Source: Alteraurantiacibacter aquimixticola (GTDB lineage: Bacteria; Pseudomonadota; Alphaproteobacteria; Sphingomonadales; Sphingomonadaceae). From it: a stretch of 64,000 bases of DNA. The notes beneath the pieces are model-generated. The model saw only the letters and a list, made by a program, of their open reading frames with translations. It was not told the origin of the DNA and made no database searches. The translations under genes and the position numbers were made by a program. This document shows positions 55,106 through 61,107 of this stretch, piece after piece (the stretch's first letter is position 1; each line of letters starts with the position of its first letter). The stretch lies in assembly GCF_004965515.1 (NCBI RefSeq), contig NZ_SSHH01000001.1:685280-749279 (forward strand). Reading direction: 5' to 3'.

Positions 55106-55789
55106 TCAGACCTGCGCCCAGCGGCGCAGCAAATTGTGATAGACATGGATCAAGCGATCGACATCCGGATCCTGCTTGTCGCGGCCGACGGAGAGCGACT
55201 GGATCGACTGGTCGAGATCGAACAGCATCGAACGTGCAGGCGTGTCCGCCACGGCGCTCTGGATCCAGGTTATCGCGCAGATACGTTGGCCCTTCGTCAC
55301 GGGCATCACCTGGTGCAGGCTGTTCGAGGGGTAGAGCACGATGTCTCCGGCGGGCAGCTTCACTTCCTGCGCGCCATATTCGGTTTCGACGACCAGCTCG
55401 CCGCCCTCATATTCGTCGGGCTCGGAGAGGAAGATCGTGGCGGAAATGTCGCTGCGGATGGTGATGTCCGCCTGTGGCACGCGCATCAGTGCGCTGTCCA
55501 CATGGCAGCCGTAATGGCCGCCATCCTGGTAGAGGTTGAAGACCGGTGGGAAGATCTTCTCCGCCAGCGATGCGGAAATGAAAGTGGGGTTGCGGCCCAG
55601 CTTGGAGAGCAGGCCATTGCCCCATTCACGCGCTTGCGGATCGGTCACGCCCAGCTGGAGGTTCTGCTTGACCGAGACCGAGCGCGTGCCGGCCGTCTCC
55701 GCGCCATCCTTCCACGCCGCGCCAGAGAGCTCGTCGCGCAAGGCGGCGACCTCATCCGTCGACAGGAGTCCTTCGATCGTCAGCAGCAT
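55106..55789 (-). CDS. Fe(II)/2-oxoglutarate-dependent hydroxylase PiuC type
   Basis: A 227-residue PKHD-type dioxygenase of the PiuC/YbiX family. The iron ligands His96, Asp98 (GCHVDSALM) and His159 (SNSLHQV) and the 2-oxoglutarate Arg169 are present, with RSDISATIFLSEPDEYEGGELVVE between. The family is regularly found beside Fiu/PiuA-type catecholate receptors, but its substrate is not known. The ATG at 55789 is chosen; the frame extends upstream towards the receptor gene. It lies 83 bases after the receptor. Confidence 0.9.
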   Translation of the reverse strand: MLLTIEGLLSTDEVAALRDELSGAAWKDGAETAGTRSVSVKQNLQLGVTDPQAREWGNGLLSKLGRNPTFISASLAEKIFPPVFNLYQDGGHYGCHVDSALMRVPQADITIRSDISATIFLSEPDEYEGGELVVETEYGAQEVKLPAGDIVLYPSNSLHQVMPVTKGQRICAITWIQSAVADTPARSMLFDLDQSIQSLSVGRDKQDPDVDRLIHVYHNLLRRWAQV

Positions 55790-55872
55790 GGCAAATCCGT
55801 GAATTCTCAAAAAGGCGATGGCGGGGCACCCATCGGGCACCCCGCCATAACCAAGGTCAGGCTAATGCCCGA

Positions 55873-58242
55873 TCAGAAGCGACCGGTCAGCGTCAGCGTA
55901 GCGCGGCGCTCGTCACCCTTGTAGAGGAAATGTCCGCTGCGGTAGCCCGCAAGGTAATAGTCCTCATTGCCGATGTTCGTCACGTTCACACGGGCCTGCA
56001 GCGCATCGTTGACACGGTAGGTCGCGAAAGCGTCGAACGTCCAGTAGTCCGGCACGCGATAGGCATAGACGTCCAGCGTGGAGTCATAGCTCGCCGCATC
56101 GTCCGGCTGGCCCGTGAACATCTCACCCTTGTAGGTGGCCGATGCACCGAAGGCGAAGGCCGGCGTCGCCTGGTAGCGCAGCTGGGCGTTGAACTGCTGG
56201 TTGGAGAAATTGGACAGGCGCAGGCCGATATCGGCCGGATCGCTTGCCTCCAGGACTTCGGACTCCATGATCACGCCCGAAACCTGTGCCATCAGCTTGT
56301 CGGTGATGTTGCCGACCAGGCCGATTTCGATACCGCGAACACGGTTCTTGCCGGTGTTGAGCGAGCCGCCGGCTTCATAGCCCGAGCCTGCGGATTCGAA
56401 GATGCCGTCCTTGGTGATCTGGAACAGCGCGCCGGTGACCAGCAAATGGTCATCGAACAGGTCCCACTTGGTGCCAAGCTCGAAGCTGGTCGAGCTTTCC
56501 GGGCTGCCATCGCCAATATCGGTGCCGTCGGCCACGCAGATACCGCCATAGCCGCAATTGCCGCCGAGGTCGGACTCGCCGCCATTGATGTTCTTGGCCG
56601 TGCCCCAGGTGAAGTAGACGATGCCTTCCTCATGCGGCTTCACCGTGATCCCGGCATGGCCGTTCCACAGCGTGTCCTCATATTCATAGAGCGTCGGCGT
56701 GGTCGCGCCGCGACCAAGGACCGCGTTTGCATATTCGAAGGAATCGAGACGGATGCCGCCATTCAGCGTCAGCCACTCATTCACCTCGACCGTGTCCATG
56801 AGGTAGACGGAGAGCGTCTCGACGCTCCAGTCGCTGTCGATCCCGCCGCGAACGATATTGCGTTGCAGAAGGTTGTGGATCTGGTCCTGGCCGAAGATCA
56901 CGTTGCGGTTCTCATCCGTGATGCAATAGTTCGGGCTGAGGCCGCCGCGTCCCGGCGTTTCGCAGTTGGTGGCGCCGTTGTTGGTGACATCGAACGTGCC
57001 GTTGGCGACGTTGTAGTCCGAATACTCTGCCCCGATGATCGCCTGATGATACAGCGCGCCGGTGTGGAAGTCCGCAAACAGGTTCAGCTGGTTCACGAAG
57101 TAATCGACTTCCTGGTAGCCCTGGTGCGTGCTCAGCGTCACTTCGCCGAACGTCATCGCATCCGGATCGTACGCACCGCCGCGCAGGCCGGTGAGGACAT
57201 AGCCGTTCTCGGTCTCGCCATAGCGGGTCGAGTTGCGCAGCGTGAACGTGTCCGACAGTTCCCAGGTCAGGCGACCGGTGAAGGTGTCGACATCGGAAGT
57301 CAGGAAGTCTTCCGCCTGCGCGTAGTTCGGCACATCGTCCCACGGATCATAGACGGTAACGTCGCTCGGGCCGGTGCCGGTCGGGCGCGGCACATAGCCG
57401 CCGATATCGGGAATGTCGTCCGCCGACAGGTGGTAGTAGTCGAGCAGGATTTCGAACGTGTCGGTCGGCTGGAACAGGGTGGAAAGCGCCACGCCCCAAC
57501 GCTCGCGATCGGAGAAGTTGCGGTTGGGGATTTCCTGGTTCGCATAGAGGCCGTTCACGCGCACCGCCACATAGTCGCTGACGCGGAAGTTCGCATCCAC
57601 CGTGCCGCGATAATACTCGTCCGTGCCCACGCCCAGATCGACGCGGGTGAAGTTGTAGTCCGTGCTCGCCTGCTTGGTAATGGAATTGACCGCACCACCG
57701 GTGGAGCCGCGACCGGCGAAGCTTGCGCTGGGGCCCTTGGTGATCTCGATCTGCTCAACCGCGAAGCTTTCGCGGGTGGTCATGCCGGGATCGCGCAGGC
57801 CGTCGACGAACACGTCGCTGCGCGCTTCGTGGCCGCGGATGATGTAACGGTCGCCAAAGGCGTTGCCGTTCTCGCCCGTGCCGACGGTGACGCCGGGCTG
57901 GTTGTCGAGAATGTCGCGCAGGTCCGTCTCGCCCGATTCCTCGATCTGCTGTTCGGTCAGGACCGTGATCGTCGCAGGCGTTTCGGCCAGCGGCTGGACG
58001 CGGCGCGGGTCGCCCGAAACGCGGGCCTTATAGGGCGCGCCATCCTGTGTGTAGGGGTTGGAATCGGCGGTATAGTCGCGGATTTGCAGCGTTTCGAGCT
58101 GCACTTCCCCAGCCTCTTCCTCCTCGCTATTGTCCTGTGCATGGGCCGGCATGGCCAGCATCGCGGCGGATACGCCCAACGCGATTGCCGAGCCGGAACG
58201 GCGCAGGCTGGCGGGCCTCTTGATACTAGTAGTGCGTCGCAT
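55873..58242 (-). CDS. TonB-dependent siderophore receptor (catecholate/Fiu type)
   Basis: An outer-membrane receptor of 789 residues, with signal peptide (about 1-36, ending AMPAHAQ), an acidic N-terminus, the plug (ITVLTEQQIEESGETDLRDILDNQPGVTVG, EITKGPSASFAGRGSTGGAVN) and a barrel ending ATLTLTGRF. The plug motif GRGSTGGAVN is typical of siderophore receptors such as Fiu. With piuC directly downstream, a catechol siderophore breakdown product is a good guess. ATG at 58242 is preferred to the TTG two codons upstream. Confidence 0.92.
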   Translation of the reverse strand: MRRTTSIKRPASLRRSGSAIALGVSAAMLAMPAHAQDNSEEEEAGEVQLETLQIRDYTADSNPYTQDGAPYKARVSGDPRRVQPLAETPATITVLTEQQIEESGETDLRDILDNQPGVTVGTGENGNAFGDRYIIRGHEARSDVFVDGLRDPGMTTRESFAVEQIEITKGPSASFAGRGSTGGAVNSITKQASTDYNFTRVDLGVGTDEYYRGTVDANFRVSDYVAVRVNGLYANQEIPNRNFSDRERWGVALSTLFQPTDTFEILLDYYHLSADDIPDIGGYVPRPTGTGPSDVTVYDPWDDVPNYAQAEDFLTSDVDTFTGRLTWELSDTFTLRNSTRYGETENGYVLTGLRGGAYDPDAMTFGEVTLSTHQGYQEVDYFVNQLNLFADFHTGALYHQAIIGAEYSDYNVANGTFDVTNNGATNCETPGRGGLSPNYCITDENRNVIFGQDQIHNLLQRNIVRGGIDSDWSVETLSVYLMDTVEVNEWLTLNGGIRLDSFEYANAVLGRGATTPTLYEYEDTLWNGHAGITVKPHEEGIVYFTWGTAKNINGGESDLGGNCGYGGICVADGTDIGDGSPESSTSFELGTKWDLFDDHLLVTGALFQITKDGIFESAGSGYEAGGSLNTGKNRVRGIEIGLVGNITDKLMAQVSGVIMESEVLEASDPADIGLRLSNFSNQQFNAQLRYQATPAFAFGASATYKGEMFTGQPDDAASYDSTLDVYAYRVPDYWTFDAFATYRVNDALQARVNVTNIGNEDYYLAGYRSGHFLYKGDERRATLTLTGRF

Positions 58243-58288
58243 TCTCAATGTTTCCCTCTGGTTATTCCCATGTTCTGTGAAGATGCCG

Positions 58289-59041
58289 CTATTTACGGCT
58301 TAGCGAATATTCGATGGGCAGGCTGATGGTGACGCTGTCGCGCTCCATCGAGCGGGGCATCGCCGGCAGCGGCGAAACCCGGCGAAGCAGGGCGATGGTA
58401 GCCTCGTCCAGAGCCGGATGGCCGCTGCTGTTGCGGATGGCGATATCGGTCACGCGCCCGCGCCGGTCGACCGTGAAGCGGACGGTGGGTGTACCCTGCA
58501 ATCCGTCGCGGCGCGCCTCTCGCGGGTAACGCTTGTTGCGCTCCAGATGGGCGGCGACCAGCGCATACCAGTCCGACTGTTCCTGCTGCGCGCGCGGATC
58601 ACTGCCGGGCCCCGTTCCGCTATTGGCCGTCGCGGTAGCAGGAGCCTGCGATTGCGCGCGCGGGGCGGAAAGGCGCGGAGCAGGCGTTACTGGTTGCGGA
58701 ACATGCTGCGCGCGCGCCGCCAGACGGACGGGCTGCGGTGTTGGCAGCGTGACCGGATCGGGCGGCAGTGGAGCGTCGATGCGCGGCGCCTCGATACGCG
58801 GCACAACCATTTGCGGCAGTTCCTCGGCCAACGGCTGCGGCGCGTCTTCCGGCTGCGGAGCTGGTGGCGGAGCCGCGCCGGCGGCCAGCTCTATCACCAT
58901 GACCGGGTCGGGCAGGGCAACGGCCTGTTCACCGCGCTGGATCGCCAGCACGCCGCCCAGCGCCAGATGACCGGCAGCGGCCGCGCCAAGGGCAAGGCGC
59001 CAGTTGGGAACGATCCCGGGAAGGATGCCCGCTGCGCTCAC
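58289..59041 (-). CDS. tonB: TonB energy-transducing protein
   Basis: TonB (250 residues): one N-terminal membrane helix (about 14-34), a proline-rich periplasmic span (55-150) and the C-terminal receptor-binding domain from YPREARRDGLQGTPTVRFTVDRRGRVTD onwards. It couples the proton motive force through ExbBD to outer-membrane receptors. The start is a GTG overlapping the exbD stop (GTGA). It is dedicated by position to the adjacent siderophore receptor, but could serve others. Confidence 0.93.
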   Translation of the reverse strand: MSAAGILPGIVPNWRLALGAAAAGHLALGGVLAIQRGEQAVALPDPVMVIELAAGAAPPPAPQPEDAPQPLAEELPQMVVPRIEAPRIDAPLPPDPVTLPTPQPVRLAARAQHVPQPVTPAPRLSAPRAQSQAPATATANSGTGPGSDPRAQQEQSDWYALVAAHLERNKRYPREARRDGLQGTPTVRFTVDRRGRVTDIAIRNSSGHPALDEATIALLRRVSPLPAMPRSMERDSVTISLPIEYSLSRK

Positions 59042-59466
59042 TGCGGATCGGTTCCTTCCGCCCCTACCAGCGCGACGCGGAGGTAGCCCGATGCACGCAA
59101 ATCGTTCATCGCCTGCATCAGTTTGTCATAGGAAACGGAGCGATCGGCGCGCAGGAAGATGCGCTGTTCGCGGTCCTCGCCGGTCAGGCGCGTGATCTCT
59201 GCACCCAGCTCGCCCATCGGCGTCTCCCGGTCATTCACTGTCACGCGGCCATCGGCCTCGATCGTCACGAAAACGGGCTGATCCGGTCGCGGCGCGCTCT
59301 CGGCATTGGCAACGGGCAGGTCCACCCGCACATCGACCGTGGCGAGCGGGGCGGCGACCATGAAAATGATCAGCAGCACCAGCATCACGTCGATAAAGGG
59401 CGTGACGTTGATCTCGCCATTCATCGGCAGGTCGCCGTCATCCGAAGTGCCGAGGCGGAATGCCAC
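59038..59466 (-). CDS. exbD: ExbD/TolR biopolymer transport protein
   Basis: ExbD (142 residues), with one membrane helix in INVTPFIDVMLVLLIIFMV, including the proton-carrying Asp26, then a periplasmic domain. Works with ExbB as the motor of TonB. A GTG at 59466, 4 bases after exbB and behind GAGGG, gives the typical short polar N-terminus; the first in-frame ATG would cut it to 14 residues fewer. Stop overlaps tonB. Confidence 0.92.
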   Translation of the reverse strand: MAFRLGTSDDGDLPMNGEINVTPFIDVMLVLLIIFMVAAPLATVDVRVDLPVANAESAPRPDQPVFVTIEADGRVTVNDRETPMGELGAEITRLTGEDREQRIFLRADRSVSYDKLMQAMNDLRASGYLRVALVGAEGTDPQ

Positions 59467-59470
59467 GCGC

Positions 59471-60229
59471 TCAGCCCTCCACCCTGGCGACGCCGCGCGA
59501 GAGGTCGCGCGATGCGATGTTGAGGATGGCCGCGGCGCGGTCAGCCGCCAGCGCGCGCTGTTCGGCAACCTGGCGGGCGAAGTGGTTGTAGACCACCACG
59601 GCGGGAATGGCGGCGAACAGGCCGACACCGGTCGCCAGCAGCGCCTCGGCGATACCGGGCGCGACCACGGCAAGGTTGGTGGTCTGGTTCTCGGCAATAC
59701 CGATGAAGCTGTTCATGATGCCCCAGACGGTGCCGAACAGGCCCACGAAGGGCGCGGTCGCACCGATCGTGGCGAGCACATGGACGCCGCGCGCCAGCTT
59801 GCGGCCGGTGGCGGCTTCGATCCGGGCGAAGCGCGTGGATATCCGCTCGCGAATACCGTCCGCATCGTCCAGTGCATCGGCGGAGAGCTTCAGTTCCAGC
59901 TCTGCGGCATCGAGCAATTCGGCGGCTTCAGGCGCCTGCTTACGCGCATCGTCTAGCGTGCGGGCCTGCATGATCGCGGCGTTGAGGCGCTTCTGCGCGG
60001 CGCCGACCTTGCGCAGTTCGACCATCTTGGCGACGAACACGGTCCAGGTAACGATGGATGCGATCACCAGCCCGATAATGACAAGCTTCACCACCCAATC
60101 CGCCTGCGCGAACATGGATCCGACCGAGAGCTGCTCCGGCACGACCGGCGCAGCGGCCAGATGCGCGGGTGAGGCAAGTATAATGCAGATTGCCGCTGCT
60201 ACCGCTTTGCTGCTTCGGTTCAAATTCAT
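59471..60229 (-). CDS. exbB: ExbB/TolQ proton channel protein
   Basis: ExbB (252 residues), MotA/TolQ/ExbB family. A cleavable-looking N-terminal segment (about 1-27) precedes three membrane helices near 47-69, 152-176 and 196-220, with GATAPFVGLFGTVWGIMNSF and the GIAEALLATGVGLFAAIPAVVVYN motif. The periplasmic leader marks the ExbB subgroup of many proteobacteria. First gene of the iron operon; a Fur-box-like palindrome lies 43 bases upstream. Confidence 0.94.
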   Translation of the reverse strand: MNLNRSSKAVAAAICIILASPAHLAAAPVVPEQLSVGSMFAQADWVVKLVIIGLVIASIVTWTVFVAKMVELRKVGAAQKRLNAAIMQARTLDDARKQAPEAAELLDAAELELKLSADALDDADGIRERISTRFARIEAATGRKLARGVHVLATIGATAPFVGLFGTVWGIMNSFIGIAENQTTNLAVVAPGIAEALLATGVGLFAAIPAVVVYNHFARQVAEQRALAADRAAAILNIASRDLSRGVARVEG

Positions 60230-60271
60230 TGAACAGTCCGTCCCTCACTGATTCGAGGGCGATCTACGGTT

Positions 60272-60290
60272 ATTGCGAAACATTTGCAAT
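60272..60290. promoter_or_regulatory. Fur-box-like palindrome upstream of exbB
   Basis: ATTGCGAAACATTTGCAAT is a 9-1-9 imperfect palindrome, 7 of 9 positions pairing, the size and layout of Fur boxes. Lying 43 bases before exbB, it could give iron repression of the whole leftward operon. Its sequence differs from the E. coli consensus, as is often so in alphaproteobacteria. Confidence 0.5.
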
Positions 60291-60425
60291 AGAGTCTGGT
60301 CTCAGTTGCTCACGATAGCGACCGTGCGTCTACAGCGCGCTACAAGTGGAGTGGGGACTCAGTCGTGATTTGCTGCCCCGAAGAGCTGGCTACGTCCGGC
60401 CTCTCGGGCCGGCGATTGCTGGTGG

Positions 60426-60965
60426 CTAGCGCAGCCGTTCCACCCGTGCGATCAGGTTCTGCTCCTTCAGCAGCATCCGATAGCCGCCCGACCAACTACC
60501 CCACAGTTCCACCGCGATTTTTTCGTCCCGGGGAAGTCGCAACCTTTGCGCATCGCCGCCGGTTTGCTGCCAAACCTGGCCATTATCGAGCTGGAACATC
60601 ATGCGGCCCGGTACGCGTTCGCGGAAGTCCACGACGGTTGCCTCGAAGCGTTCATCCTCCACCGAATTCGAGAAATCGCGCTGGCGGACGGCGATCTGTT
60701 CCTCGCCCAGCTGGGCCAATCCATTGGCGGGCGCGGCAGGTGCCAGCGGAGGAGGTGCCGGAACTTCGGGGGGCGTTTCGGCGGGAGTCGCGCGGGCCAG
60801 CGCTTCCTCGGCAGCAAGCAGGGCCTGGTACAGGCACTCTATGCGCTCACTATCGCTCGGCAGCGCCATGCAGCGCTCGGCCGTCTCGCTCTGCGCCAAG
60901 GCGGGGGCAGTGATGAAAAGGCTCGCCCCCAGGAGCGTGCCGAAAACTGTTGTGATGGAGCGCAC
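60426..60965 (-). CDS. Secreted protein of unknown function
   Basis: A 179-residue protein with a signal peptide (about 1-24, ending PALAQ), a helical segment with two cysteines (MALPSDSERIECLYQALLAAEE), a Pro/Ala linker (about 60-80), then a small beta-rich domain with GRMMFQLDNGQVWQQTGGD. The latter pattern occurs in many exported proteins of sphingomonads. AGGAGG precedes the GTG start. No function is known. It stands between the iron operon and the second large receptor, about 200 bases upstream of exbB's operator in the same direction. Confidence 0.7.
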   Translation of the reverse strand: MRSITTVFGTLLGASLFITAPALAQSETAERCMALPSDSERIECLYQALLAAEEALARATPAETPPEVPAPPPLAPAAPANGLAQLGEEQIAVRQRDFSNSVEDERFEATVVDFRERVPGRMMFQLDNGQVWQQTGGDAQRLRLPRDEKIAVELWGSWSGGYRMLLKEQNLIARVERLR

Positions 60966-61048
60966 TGCTACCTCCTGCGCCGGAACTGCTGGTATCGGTC
61001 ATCCGCTTTCGGGGTCCCGGCTGGCCCGGCTGCGGATAGGGCATTCCC

Positions 61049-61092
61049 AAAAAAATAGGCGGCGGCTTTTGGTGGGAGCCCGCCGCCTATTT
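61049..61092 (-). terminator. Terminator of the right-edge receptor gene
   Basis: A perfect 13-bp stem, 61053-61065 with 61080-61092, loop of 14. Read leftwards it is followed by seven T residues that continue the stem's end, a classic intrinsic terminator 15 bases after the receptor stop. Confidence 0.92.
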
Positions 61093-61107
61093 CAGGGAGG
61101 ATCTTCC

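Noticed and set aside
55930-58326. A 798-codon rightward frame opposite the siderophore receptor
   Set aside because: Mirror of a certain receptor gene; no domain features.
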